From: JAOTWJ01 sp036398175
GTDB lineage: Bacteria; Gemmatimonadota; Gemmatimonadetes; Gemmatimonadales; GWC2-71-9
NCBI GenBank assembly: GCA_036398175.1
Contig: DASWHL010000137.1
Location: 1 to 64,000, forward strand
Reading direction: 5' to 3'
DNA length: 64,000 bases
Part shown: one piece after another, positions 49,299 to 58,352 of the stretch
Position numbering within the stretch: the first letter of the stretch is position 1
How the letters are laid out: every line of letters begins with the position of its first letter
Notes under the pieces: generated by a model
What the model saw: the letters and a program-made list of their open reading frames with translations, nothing else
The model's database searches: none
Told to the model about the DNA's origin: nothing
Translations under genes and position numbers: made by a program

Positions 49299-52200
49299 AT
49301 GGCGTTCGCTCACCTTCACACGCACTCCGAGTACTCCCTCCTCGACGGCGCCAACCGTATCCCGGACCTGGTGGCGCGCGTGAAGGAACTCGGCATGGAC
49401 AGTCTGGCCATCACCGACCATGGCAATCTCCACGCCGCGTGGTCGTTCTACGAGGCGGCCAAGGCGGGGGGCATCCGTCCGATCATCGGCTGCGAGGCGT
49501 ACGTCGCCTTCGGGTCGCGCCTCGCACGCGAGAAACCCGCGGACGCGCCGGCGCAGTACTCGCACCTCGTGCTCCTCGCCCGGAACCGCGCGGGCTACCG
49601 GAATCTCGTCAAGCTCTCCTCCATCGGCTATCTGGAGGGCTTCTACCGGCGGCCGCGCATTGACAGGGAAGTCCTGTTCGAGCACCGCGAGGGCCTGATC
49701 GGTCTCGCCGCCTGCCTTTCGGGCGAGATCGCGCTCTATCTCCGGCAGCAACAGTACGACCGCGCCCGCCGGTCCGCCGCGTGGTTCGCCGAGACGTTCG
49801 GGCCGGACGGCTTCTGGCTCGAGGTGCAGGACCACGGCATTCCCGAGGAACGCATCGTCCGGGAGGGCATGTTCCAGCTCGCCGAGGACCTCGGCCTGCC
49901 GGTCGTCGCCACCAACGACGCCCACTACCTGCGGCGCGAGGACCACGAGGCGCACGACTGCCTGCTGGCCATCGGCACGGGCAAGGACCTCGACGATCCG
50001 AACCGGTTCCGGTTCACCGGCGAGGAGAGCTACATCAAGACGGAAGACGAGATGCGCGCGCTCTTCCCCGACCGGCCCGACGTGCTCGCCAACACCCAGC
50101 GGGTGGCGGACCTGTGCGAGTTCGACTTCGAGAAGCGCTACTACCTCCCCAGGTTCCCGCTGCCGGAAGGCTACGACTCCGACAACGCGCTGCTCGTGGA
50201 GCTGGCGACCCGCGGGGCCGAGCGCCGGTACGGCACGCCGCTCCCCGAGCGGGTGGCCGAGCGCCTGCGCTACGAGCTCGACGTGATCGTGACGACCGGG
50301 TACGCCGGCTACTTCCTGATCGTTCAGGACTTCATTCAGGCGGCGCGCGACCGCGGCATCCCGGTCGGGCCCGGGCGCGGCTCGGCCGCCGGCTCGCTCG
50401 TGGCCTACGGGCTCGGGATCACCAACGTGGACCCGCTCCGGTTCGATCTGCTCTTCGAGCGGTTCCTGAACCCCGAGCGGATCTCCATGCCGGACATTGA
50501 CGTGGACTTCTGCTTCGAGCGGCGGGGCGAGGTCATTGACTACGTCCGCGAGCGCTACGGCCGGTCGAGCGTCGGCCAGATCATCACGTTCGGCACGCTC
50601 AAGGCGCGGGCCGCCCTGCGGGACATCGCGCGCGTGCTCCGCGTGCCTCCCGCCGACGCCGACCGCATGGCCAAGCTCGTGCCGTCCGGCGCCGCGTTCG
50701 CGCTGTCGGTGGCCGACGCGGTGGACAAGGTGCCGGAGTTGCGCGAGCTGGTCCGGACCGACGCCACGGCCGCGCGGGTCGTGGACCTGGCGCAGCGGAT
50801 CGAAGGGCTGGCCCGCCATGCCTCGGTGCACGCCGCGGGCATCGTGATCGCTCCGGGCCCCCTCGACGAGTACGTGCCGGTCTGCACCCAGCCGCAGCAG
50901 CGTGGCGCGGACGACGACGACGTCCGCATCACGCAGTTCGACATGATCGGCCTCGAGAAGGTCGGCATGCTGAAGATGGACTTCCTGGGCCTCCGCACGC
51001 TCACGGTGATCCACGACGCCGTGGCCATGATCGCGGAGCGTCGCGGCATCACCGTGGACGTGGACGCGCTGGACCTCGACGACCCGGACGTGTACGCCTT
51101 GCTCCGGACGGGGCGCACGGCCGGCGTCTTCCAGTTCGAGTCGCCGCTCGCCACCGACATGCTCCGCCAGATGCGCTGCGACCGGTTCGACGACCTCGTG
51201 GTCACCAACGCGCTCATGCGGCCGGGCCCGCTCGATTCGGGCATGCACCTGGTGTTCATCCGGCGCAAGCGCGGCGAGGAGCCGGTCCGCTATCCGCACC
51301 CCGCCCTCGAGGACGCGCTCCAACCCACGTTCGGCGTCATCGTGTACCAGGAACAGGTCATGCGGATCGCCAACCTGCTCGCGGGCTTCTCCCTCGCCGA
51401 GGCGGACGTGCTTCGCAAGGCCGTGGGCAAGAAAGACCCCGAGCTGATCCGCAGGGAGCTGACCCGGTTCAGCGACCGGGCCGCGGCCCTGGGGCACGAC
51501 CCCCGGGTCATCCAGGACCTGGCGGCCCAGATCGAGACGTTCGGCCGCTACGGATTCCCCAAGGCGCACAGCGTCGCCTACTCCGTCATCTCGTTCCAGA
51601 CGGCCTGGCTCAAGGCGCACTATCCGGCCGAGTTCATGGCCGCGCTGCTTTCCTCGGAAATCGGCAACACCGACAAGGTCGTCGCCTACATCAACGAAGC
51701 GCGCGAGCTGGGACTGCGCGTCCTCCCGCCCTCCGTGAACGAGTCCGGCTGGAAGTTCACGGTGACCGGCGACACCGAGATGCGCTTCGGGCTCGGCGCT
51801 GTCCGGAACGTGGGGCGCGGCGCCATCGAGTCCATCCTGGAGGCGCGCGGCGCGGACGGCCCGTTCACCGGCCTCGCGGACCTCTGCGACCGGATAGATC
51901 TCCGGCTCGGCAACAAGCGCGTCCTGGAGTCGCTCATCGCGGCCGGCGCGCTGGACCAGCTCGGCGGGCATCGCGCGCAGCTGCTCGCGGCCCTCGACAC
52001 GGCGTTGCGGGAGGCGCAGCTCCGCCAGGCGGAGCGGGAGGCCGGCCAGGGCACGCTGTTCGGCGATGGCGGCACCGTGTCCGGGCCGGTGGCCCCCGTC
52101 CCCCTGCCGGAGGTGCCGGCCTGGTCCGAGACCGAACGGCTGGCCAGGGAAAAGGAGGTCGTCGGCTTCTTCATTTCCGGCCACCCGCTCGATCGGTTCC

Positions 52201-52778
52201 GCGAGGAGGTGGCGCTGTTCGGGACGCGTACCACCGGCACGCTGGGGCAATGGAGCGAGCACCAGGTAACGGCCGCGGTCGTGGTGACGGGCGTGAAGCG
52301 CCAGATCAGCAAGAAGACCGGCGCGGAGTACGCCCGCCTCGTGCTCGAGGACTTCCATGGGACCGCCGAAGCCCTGGTGTTCCCGGAGGCGTGGAGCAAG
52401 CTTTCCCAGGTCGTCCTCCCGGACGCCCTGCTCCTCCTCACGGGCGGCTACAGCCCGCGCGACCGTGGCGAGGAGCACGCGCCGTTCATCGTGGACGACG
52501 CGGTCCCGCTGGGCGAGTTGCGCGAACGGGGCGTCGTGGGGCTGGAGCTGACCTGGCGGGCCGGCGCGGCGCCGGAGCCCGGCGCGATCCGCGCCGCGGC
52601 GGCTCTCTGTGCCGCCCACCCGGGCCCCTCCCCCGTGTTCGTCGCCTGGAGCGACGGGAACGGCAGCAAGGCGCGGCTCCGGGCCCGCCACCTCCGGGTG
52701 GACGTGAACGAAGAGCTGGTCCACGCGCTCCGCGACGTGCTCGGCACGGAGCGGGTGCGGCTGACGAAGGCGAGGTGA
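49299..52778 (+). CDS. dnaE: DNA polymerase III alpha subunit
   Basis: 1159 residues. PHP domain first (HLHTHSEYSLLDG, ITDHGN, with metal residues retained), polymerase palm with catalytic D399, D401, D403 (PDIDVDF), GPGRGSAAGSLVAYGLGI, the fingers, tandem HhH (ERFGRYGFPKAHS-type), a clamp-binding motif QGTLF (about 910), and an OB fold (VTAAVVVTGVKRQIS). It is the replicative polymerase. No 3'-5' exonuclease domain, so proofreading needs a separate subunit or the PHP domain. First gene of dnaE-accA-PSP1-metG. Confidence 0.97.
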   Translation: MAFAHLHTHSEYSLLDGANRIPDLVARVKELGMDSLAITDHGNLHAAWSFYEAAKAGGIRPIIGCEAYVAFGSRLAREKPADAPAQYSHLVLLARNRAGYRNLVKLSSIGYLEGFYRRPRIDREVLFEHREGLIGLAACLSGEIALYLRQQQYDRARRSAAWFAETFGPDGFWLEVQDHGIPEERIVREGMFQLAEDLGLPVVATNDAHYLRREDHEAHDCLLAIGTGKDLDDPNRFRFTGEESYIKTEDEMRALFPDRPDVLANTQRVADLCEFDFEKRYYLPRFPLPEGYDSDNALLVELATRGAERRYGTPLPERVAERLRYELDVIVTTGYAGYFLIVQDFIQAARDRGIPVGPGRGSAAGSLVAYGLGITNVDPLRFDLLFERFLNPERISMPDIDVDFCFERRGEVIDYVRERYGRSSVGQIITFGTLKARAALRDIARVLRVPPADADRMAKLVPSGAAFALSVADAVDKVPELRELVRTDATAARVVDLAQRIEGLARHASVHAAGIVIAPGPLDEYVPVCTQPQQRGADDDDVRITQFDMIGLEKVGMLKMDFLGLRTLTVIHDAVAMIAERRGITVDVDALDLDDPDVYALLRTGRTAGVFQFESPLATDMLRQMRCDRFDDLVVTNALMRPGPLDSGMHLVFIRRKRGEEPVRYPHPALEDALQPTFGVIVYQEQVMRIANLLAGFSLAEADVLRKAVGKKDPELIRRELTRFSDRAAALGHDPRVIQDLAAQIETFGRYGFPKAHSVAYSVISFQTAWLKAHYPAEFMAALLSSEIGNTDKVVAYINEARELGLRVLPPSVNESGWKFTVTGDTEMRFGLGAVRNVGRGAIESILEARGADGPFTGLADLCDRIDLRLGNKRVLESLIAAGALDQLGGHRAQLLAALDTALREAQLRQAEREAGQGTLFGDGGTVSGPVAPVPLPEVPAWSETERLAREKEVVGFFISGHPLDRFREEVALFGTRTTGTLGQWSEHQVTAAVVVTGVKRQISKKTGAEYARLVLEDFHGTAEALVFPEAWSKLSQVVLPDALLLLTGGYSPRDRGEEHAPFIVDDAVPLGELRERGVVGLELTWRAGAAPEPGAIRAAAALCAAHPGPSPVFVAWSDGNGSKARLRARHLRVDVNEELVHALRDVLGTERVRLTKAR

Positions 52779-52782
52779 TCGC

Positions 52783-53739
52783 ATGGCGTTCGAGCTGGAA
52801 TTCGAAAAGCCCCTGCTCGACCTGGAACGCCAGATCGCCCACCTGAAGCGACTGGCCGAGGACCAGCGGCTGGACGTGGACGCGGAGATCGAGCCGCTCA
52901 CGCAGCGGCTCACCGAGCTGCGCCGGGACATCTACCGCGAGCTGACCCCCATGCAGCGGGTCCAGGTGGCACGCCACCCGCGGCGTCCCTACCCGCTGGA
53001 CTACATCCGCGCCGCGTTCACCGAGTTCACGGAGCTGCGCGGCGACCGCCTGTTCCGCGACGATCCCGCCGTCGTGGGCGGGTGGGCGCGGCTCGATGGC
53101 CGGCCGGTGGTCGTGATCGGCCAGCAGAAGGGCCGCGACACCAAGGAGAACCTCTACCGCAACTTCGGCATGCCCCATCCGGAAGGGTACCGCAAGGCGC
53201 TCCGCCTGATGCACTTGGCGGAACGGTTCGGCGCGCCGGTGATCACCCTGATAGACACGCCGGGCGCCTACCCCGGGCTGGGAGCCGAGGAACGCGGCCA
53301 GGCCGAGGCGATCGCGCGGAATCTCGAGGAGATGGCCCGGCTCCGGACCCCGCTCGTGGCCGCGGTGATCGGCGAAGGGGGCTCGGGCGGCGCGCTCGCC
53401 CTGGGCCTCGCCGACCACGTCCTGATGTTCGAGAACGCCGTGTATTCCGTCATTTCCCCCGAAGGGTGCGCGGCCATCCTCTGGAAGGACGCCACGCAGA
53501 AGGAGCGCGCCGCGCGGGCCCTGCGGCTCACCGCCGGCGACCTCCTCGCCCTCGGCATCGTGGACACGATCATTGACGAGCCCGCGGGCGGCGCCCACGC
53601 CAGCCCCAAGCGCGCGGCCGTCATGCTGCGCGCGGCCCTCGTGGCCGCCGTGAACGGACTCGTGGACCTGTCGCCGGACGACCTCCCGGCCCGCCGCGCC
53701 GAGAAGTTCCTCCGCATGGGCCGGTTCGGGGAAGGCTGA
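52783..53739 (+). CDS. accA: Acetyl-CoA carboxylase carboxyltransferase alpha subunit
   Basis: 318 residues. FELEFEKPLLDLERQIAHLK, RHPRRPYPLDYI, GQQKGRDTKENLYRNFGMPHPEGYRKALR, TLIDTPGAYPGLGAEERGQAEAIA and GEGGSGGALALGLAD are the AccA signature blocks. With AccD it transfers carboxyl from biotin to acetyl-CoA for fatty-acid synthesis. The start lies 4 bases after the dnaE stop, an arrangement also found in enteric bacteria, so it is a conserved pair. Confidence 0.97.
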   Translation: MAFELEFEKPLLDLERQIAHLKRLAEDQRLDVDAEIEPLTQRLTELRRDIYRELTPMQRVQVARHPRRPYPLDYIRAAFTEFTELRGDRLFRDDPAVVGGWARLDGRPVVVIGQQKGRDTKENLYRNFGMPHPEGYRKALRLMHLAERFGAPVITLIDTPGAYPGLGAEERGQAEAIARNLEEMARLRTPLVAAVIGEGGSGGALALGLADHVLMFENAVYSVISPEGCAAILWKDATQKERAARALRLTAGDLLALGIVDTIIDEPAGGAHASPKRAAVMLRAALVAAVNGLVDLSPDDLPARRAEKFLRMGRFGEG

Positions 53740-53743
53740 TCCG

Positions 53744-54859
53744 ATGCCGGCGCTCGTCGAAGTCCGGTTCAAGGGCAACCGGAAGGACTACTTCACCTGG
53801 GACCAGTCGGATCCCCTGGCCGCCGGCCAGTCGGTGATCGTGGCGGTGGATCGGGGCGAGGACTACGGCACCGTGTCCGCGGTCGGACCGGCCGCCGAGC
53901 GCAAGTGCGGCGTCGGCTGTTCCGGCTGCGCGGTGGGTGCCGCCGCGCCCGAGCCGCGCGGCGCCGTCATGCGCGCGGCCACCACCGAGGATGCGCACCT
54001 CGCGGGCGAGCTGCGCAAGGCCGAAGACGACGTGCGGCGCACCGTCATGCAGCGCGCCGCCACGTACCGCCTCGGCATGAAGATCTCGGACGCGGAGTGG
54101 CAGTGGGACCGCCGCAAGCTCACCGTCTACTTCACGGCCGAGCAGCGGGTGGACTTCCGGGCGCTCGTGCGGGACCTGGCCGGCCTCTTCCGGACCCGCA
54201 TCGAATTGCGCCAGATCGGCGCGCGGGACGAGGCCAAGCGCCTCGAGGGCGTCGGCCGGTGCGGGCGGGAGTACTGCTGCTCGTCCTGGCTGCCGGAGCT
54301 CCGGCCCGTGAGCCTGGCGCTGGCCAAGGACCAGCGCCTGTCCCTGAACCCCTCCCAGATCTCGGGCGGCTGCGGACGCCTGCTCTGCTGCCTGCGCTAC
54401 GAGCACGAGTTCTACGTCGGCAGCCGCAAGCGCTTCCCCAAGGAGGGGAAGTTCCTGACGACCTCGCGCGGCCAGGAACGGGTCCAGGCCGTGGACATCT
54501 TCCGGGAGCGTGTTCACCTCCGCGGGGCCGACGGCGCCAGCCGCACGGTCACCCTGGCCGAGCTCAAGGACGAGCTGGCCGGCGCGCCGCCCGCGCCGGC
54601 GCCCCCGGCAACCGACCCGCTGCCGCCCGCCCAACTCGTCACCTTCGACGAGGGCTCGAGCGACGTGACCCCCGAGCGCACCCTCGACGCCGTGGCGCCG
54701 GGCCAGAAGCGCGGCAAGCGCCGGCGCCGCCGCGGCCGCCGCGGTGGCCGCCACCGTACGTCGGGCGAGCAGACCGGTGACGGAGCCGCGCCGCCGGACC
54801 CCGGCGACGCCGCGCCGGACGCCGCGGACGACGCCGGGAACCCCGATGACGGGGAGTAG
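53744..54859 (+). CDS. PSP1 C-terminal domain protein (YaaT/RicT-like) with extra cysteines
   Basis: 371 residues. The PSP1/RicT core holds GRCGREYCCSSW (C173, C178, C179) and GGCGRLLCCLRYE, the cysteine sets that bind an iron-sulfur cluster in RicT. In addition KCGVGCSGC (C55, C59, C62) forms an extra CxxxCxxC near the N-terminus. A low-complexity C-terminal tail (about 300-371) has basic RGKRRRRRGRRGGR then acidic Asp/Gly/Pro. RicT acts in RNA processing with RicA/RicF in Bacillus. It overlaps metG by 14 bases. Confidence 0.87.
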   Translation: MPALVEVRFKGNRKDYFTWDQSDPLAAGQSVIVAVDRGEDYGTVSAVGPAAERKCGVGCSGCAVGAAAPEPRGAVMRAATTEDAHLAGELRKAEDDVRRTVMQRAATYRLGMKISDAEWQWDRRKLTVYFTAEQRVDFRALVRDLAGLFRTRIELRQIGARDEAKRLEGVGRCGREYCCSSWLPELRPVSLALAKDQRLSLNPSQISGGCGRLLCCLRYEHEFYVGSRKRFPKEGKFLTTSRGQERVQAVDIFRERVHLRGADGASRTVTLAELKDELAGAPPAPAPPATDPLPPAQLVTFDEGSSDVTPERTLDAVAPGQKRGKRRRRRGRRGGRHRTSGEQTGDGAAPPDPGDAAPDAADDAGNPDDGE

Positions 54860-56345
54860 GTTCTACCTCACCACCGCCATTGATTACGCGAACGGCGAGC
54901 CCCACCTCGGGCACGCGTTCGAGAAGATCGGGGCGGACTGCATTGCCCGCTACCGCCGCCTGCGCGGCGACCAGGTCCACTTCGTGATCGGCATGGACGA
55001 GCACGGCCAGAAGGTGGCCCAGGCCGCCGAGGAGGCCGGCGTCGCGCCCCAGGCCTGGGTGGACGATATCGCGGCCCGCTTCACCGCCACGTGGGCCGAG
55101 CTGGCCATCAGCCACGACGACTTCATCCGCACCACCGAGCCCCGGCACCGCCGCACCGTCCAGGAGCTGTTCCGCCGCATCCAGGCCAACGGCCACATCT
55201 ACGAAGGCATCTACCGCGGCTACTACTGCGTGGGCTGCGAGGGCTTCAAGCTGGAAAAGGACCTCGACGCCGAGGGCCGCTGTCCGATTCACCCCACGCG
55301 CGAGATCAAGTGGGTCGAGGAGCCCAACTTCTTCTTCCGCCTCTCGGCATTCGGGCCGTGGCTGCTCGAACGCTACGACGCGGATCCATCGTTCGTCCGC
55401 CCCAGGGCCAAGATGAACGAGATCCGGAACGTCGTGGCCGACGGGCTCCAGGACATCTCGGTGAGCCGCGCCCGCGTCCCGTGGGGCATCCCCTGGCCGG
55501 GTGACGAGTCCCACACCGTCTACGTCTGGTTCGAGGCCCTGATCAACTACCTCTCGGCCACCGGGTTTCCCGACCCCGCGTACACCGCGCTCTGGCCCGC
55601 CAACCTGCACGTGATCGGGCCGGACATCGTCCGCTTCCATGCCGCCATGTGGCCCGCCATGCTCCACGCCGCGGGCCTCGAGCCCCCGCGCGGTGTGTGG
55701 TCGCACGGGTGGATCAACACGCAGGGCGAGCGGTTTTCCAAGAGCGCGGGAGTGCGCGTGAGCCTGCGGGAGATCGTGGACCGCCGCGGCCCGGATCCGC
55801 TGCGCTACTTCCTGCTGCGCGAAGTGCCCTGGGACGGCGATGGCAACTTCTCGTTCGACCGCTTCGACGCGCGCTACACGTCGGATCTGGCCGATGGCTA
55901 TGGCAACCTCGTGAGCCGCGTCCTCGCCATGCTCGTGCGGTATCTCGACGCCGCCGTTCCCGGGCGCGGCGCGCTGACCCCGCTGGACCAGGCCACGACC
56001 GCCGCCTGGACACGCTACACCGACGCCATGGACCGGTATCTCCTGCATGAGGGCGCGGCCGCCGCGATGGCGCTCGTCGCCGAGGCGAACGGGTTCATCG
56101 AAACGCGCGCGCCGTGGGCCATGGCCAAACAGGGAAACCGCGCTGCGCTCGCCGACACGCTCGGCGCGCTCGCCGATACCGTGCAGGTTCTCACGCTGAT
56201 GCTCTCGCCGTTCCTCCCGGCCAAGACCGCCATCGTGTGGCACGCCCTCGGCAATCGCGCCGACGTGATACCCGTCACCGGAGAGCTTCCCTCGCCTGCC
56301 GGCCAACGTGTCGAAAAGATCACTCCCCTGTTCCCGAAGCCATAG
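54846..56345 (+). CDS. metG: Methionyl-tRNA synthetase
   Basis: 500 residues. Class I signature PHLGHA (HIGH), a zinc-ribbon insert (CVGC...CPIH), and RFSKS in place of KMSKS (GERFSKSAG), plus the anticodon-binding helical domain with WAMAKQGNR. No C-terminal EMAP/tRNA-binding domain, as in the short type. The start MTGSRFYLTTAIDYANGEP is chosen by family; the open frame upstream overlaps the PSP1 tail. The first Lys of KMSKS is Arg here. Confidence 0.95.
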   Translation: MTGSRFYLTTAIDYANGEPHLGHAFEKIGADCIARYRRLRGDQVHFVIGMDEHGQKVAQAAEEAGVAPQAWVDDIAARFTATWAELAISHDDFIRTTEPRHRRTVQELFRRIQANGHIYEGIYRGYYCVGCEGFKLEKDLDAEGRCPIHPTREIKWVEEPNFFFRLSAFGPWLLERYDADPSFVRPRAKMNEIRNVVADGLQDISVSRARVPWGIPWPGDESHTVYVWFEALINYLSATGFPDPAYTALWPANLHVIGPDIVRFHAAMWPAMLHAAGLEPPRGVWSHGWINTQGERFSKSAGVRVSLREIVDRRGPDPLRYFLLREVPWDGDGNFSFDRFDARYTSDLADGYGNLVSRVLAMLVRYLDAAVPGRGALTPLDQATTAAWTRYTDAMDRYLLHEGAAAAMALVAEANGFIETRAPWAMAKQGNRAALADTLGALADTVQVLTLMLSPFLPAKTAIVWHALGNRADVIPVTGELPSPAGQRVEKITPLFPKP

Positions 56346-56360
56346 CCGACGCTATAACTC

Positions 56361-56376
56361 GTTGTTTTATAACAAC
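56361..56376. repeat. AT-rich inverted repeat GTTGTT-TTAT-AACAAC
   Basis: A perfect 6-bp stem with a 4-base loop lies 15 bases after the metG stop in otherwise GC-rich DNA, ahead of the M23 peptidase gene. It could be a weak terminator or an operator; TTATAA in it also resembles a -10 box. Confidence 0.4.
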
Positions 56377-56396
56377 TTGAAGGAGGCCCGCCAGGG

Positions 56397-56425
56397 TTGA
56401 CAGGTCCGGAACCTGACGGTATGTT
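56397..56425 (+). promoter_or_regulatory. Consensus-like promoter overlapping the start of the M23 peptidase gene
   Basis: TTGACA (56397-56402), 17-base spacer, TATGTT (56420-56425). The first three bases coincide with the TTG used as start codon, and the -10 covers an ATG (56421). If real, transcripts from it begin inside the gene and would serve a downstream start such as GTG 56469. Confidence 0.35.
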
Positions 56426-57434
56426 CGAACGCCGCCCACCACCGGTTTCGGGCGCGCGCCGTGCCCGGGTGTCACTACAGCTCAACAACGGCGAGGTCGT
56501 CGTGGCGCCAAAACGACGCTGGACCATCCTTCTGGTGCCGCCAGGCGCGGGGGCGTCGCGCAGCGTGGACGTGCCGGCGCGCGCGTTCGGATGGACGGTG
56601 GGCGTGGGCAGCGTGCTGGCGGTGGGCCTCCTGATCTTCGCCGGCATCACGACAACCAAGTCCATCAACCTGACCCGGCTCGATCGTCTCGAGCGCACCA
56701 ACGCGCTCCTCGGACAGGAGCTCGACATCGCACGCGGGCAGCTCGCGCAGTTCCAGGACACCATCGCCGCCATCTCGCGGCGGGACCGCCAGGTCCGGCT
56801 CCTCGCCGGCCTCGAGCCACTCGACGCCGACGTGCAGCTCGCGGGCATCGGTGGACCGGTGGGCGACTGGTCGGAGCGGGAGCAGCTGCTCGCCGAGGGA
56901 GAAGTGGGCCGGGCGGCCCTCGACCTCCGCCTCGATCTCGACGGCCTGATCCGGCGCGCGAGCCTCGTGGCGGGCTCCTTCACGGAAGCGGCCGAGAGCC
57001 TCACCTCCCATAACGACCGCCTGTCGCGCACGCCGTCCATCATGCCCACGGCCGGGTACCTCTCGAGCCGGTTCGCCCACGCCCGCCTGCACCCCATCTT
57101 CCACGAGGAGCGGCCGCATCCGGGCATTGACATCTCGGCGCCCATGGGCACGCCCATCCTCGCCTCGGCCGGCGGGACCGTCATCCAGGTCGGCACCGGC
57201 ACCGGCTACGGCATGATGGTCACCATCGAGCACGGCTACGGCCTGGTGACCCGCTACGCGCACCTTTCGAAGGCGCTCGTGCGCGTGGGCCAGCGCATCC
57301 AGCGCGGCACCGAGATCGCCCTCGTGGGGAACACGGGAATCGTGACGGCCCCGCACCTCCACTACGAAGTGATCGTAAACGGGAAGCAGCAGGATCCCCT
57401 CAAGTACGTGTTCCCCGAGACGATCGTGGATTGA
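56397..57434 (+). CDS. M23 family peptidase (LytM/NlpD-like), membrane-anchored
   Basis: 345 residues from TTG 56397, chosen for the GGAGG 10 bases upstream; ATG 56421 and GTG 56469 are alternatives. One transmembrane helix (about 66-84), a periplasmic coiled coil (about 90-130), then the LytM domain with HPGIDISAPMGTPI (zinc His and Asp), GYGLVTRYAHLSKALVRVGQ and the HLHYEV His motif. It cleaves peptidoglycan cross-links or activates amidases. It is co-oriented with metG and overlaps the next lipoprotein gene (TTGA). Confidence 0.88.
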   Translation: MTGPEPDGMFERRPPPVSGARRARVSLQLNNGEVVVAPKRRWTILLVPPGAGASRSVDVPARAFGWTVGVGSVLAVGLLIFAGITTTKSINLTRLDRLERTNALLGQELDIARGQLAQFQDTIAAISRRDRQVRLLAGLEPLDADVQLAGIGGPVGDWSEREQLLAEGEVGRAALDLRLDLDGLIRRASLVAGSFTEAAESLTSHNDRLSRTPSIMPTAGYLSSRFAHARLHPIFHEERPHPGIDISAPMGTPILASAGGTVIQVGTGTGYGMMVTIEHGYGLVTRYAHLSKALVRVGQRIQRGTEIALVGNTGIVTAPHLHYEVIVNGKQQDPLKYVFPETIVD

Positions 57435-58213
57435 GGCAGACCGGCCCCTCTCTGAAAACCAGCCGACCCCTGTGCCCGGCGCTCATGCTCGCGGGGGCGC
57501 TTGGCGCGTGTACGGACGCCCCGGTGCCCGTCCGGATCCGCGTGACGCTGGACGGCGCGCCCGTTCCCGGCGTCGAGGTCACGGCCTTCCCCTACCATCC
57601 GTCCCGCCTGCTCGACTCGCTGGCCGCCGCCCACGACGTGCCCCGGCCCGCCTTCGACAGCCTGGAGCGCGTGCTGCTGGCCTTTACGATCGCCGCCCCC
57701 GCCCCGGAGGACACCGTGGACGGAAACCTCCGGGCCACGCGCGACAGTGTGGCGGCGCTCGCGGACTCCCTCCGGGCCGCCGACCGCCGGTCGCGCGGCT
57801 ATCCGGAGGCCTATCGCCGCTTCCGCCAGCTCTACGGCAGGCTGGTGCAGCGGTCGGCCGCGCGCGACGCCGCGCGGCGCGGTGACCGGGACCCGCTTCG
57901 GGCCCTGGCGCTGCGCGTGGGCAGGGCGGCGGATTCGGTCCGCGCGTGGGAGCATGGGGCCTACGTGGCCTTCGATTCCGCGGCCGCCCTCGCGGAGGTT
58001 CGCGTGGGCCGGCCACCGGCCGCCGGTGTGACCGACGCGGAAGGCTGGGTGACGCTGGCGTTGGGCCCGGGAGCCTGGTGGCTCGACGCGCGCCGGGACC
58101 ACCCGGAGAATCCCTTCGCCGAATACGTGTGGGAACAGGCCGTCGTGGCGGCCGGGCTCCCGTTCCGCGTCCCACTCTCGGAACACACGGCGCGCCTGAC
58201 CTGGCGCCACTAG
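57431..58213 (+). CDS. Putative lipoprotein with carboxypeptidase-regulatory-like strand pattern
   Basis: 260 residues from TTG overlapping the M23 stop. Hydrophobic signal with LGAC before TDAPVP, so likely a lipoprotein. The first domain (VRIRVTLDGAPVPGVEVTAFPY) and the last (GVTDAEGWVTLALGPGAWWLDARR) look like halves of a carboxypeptidase-regulatory-like beta sandwich split by a helical insert rich in Arg/Ala (about 60-150). No firm family. It may use ATG 57485 instead, but then most of the signal peptide is lost. Confidence 0.68.
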   Translation: MRQTGPSLKTSRPLCPALMLAGALGACTDAPVPVRIRVTLDGAPVPGVEVTAFPYHPSRLLDSLAAAHDVPRPAFDSLERVLLAFTIAAPAPEDTVDGNLRATRDSVAALADSLRAADRRSRGYPEAYRRFRQLYGRLVQRSAARDAARRGDRDPLRALALRVGRAADSVRAWEHGAYVAFDSAAALAEVRVGRPPAAGVTDAEGWVTLALGPGAWWLDARRDHPENPFAEYVWEQAVVAAGLPFRVPLSEHTARLTWRH

Positions 58214-58280
58214 GACATCGGCGCCCACCGCGACGCGGCGACGGCATTACGTCGTTGGTGAAGCGCGCGACCGAAACGCA

Positions 58281-58316
58281 ACAGTGCCCCGAGAACCGCA
58301 GTCCCCGGGGCACTGT
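58281..58316. terminator. Strong bidirectional hairpin between convergent genes
   Basis: A perfect 11-bp stem (ACAGTGCCCCG / CGGGGCACTGT) with a 14-base loop lies midway in the 139-base gap between the two convergent lipoprotein genes. No U-run. Confidence 0.55.
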
Positions 58317-58352
58317 CACCATTCGGCGGGCACGACCGGCCCGGCGTACGAC

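Noticed and set aside
49230..52931. Minus-strand open frame of more than 1200 codons opposite dnaE
   Set aside because: Same reason: repetitive Arg/Val/His composition, no motif, and a clear dnaE on the other strand.
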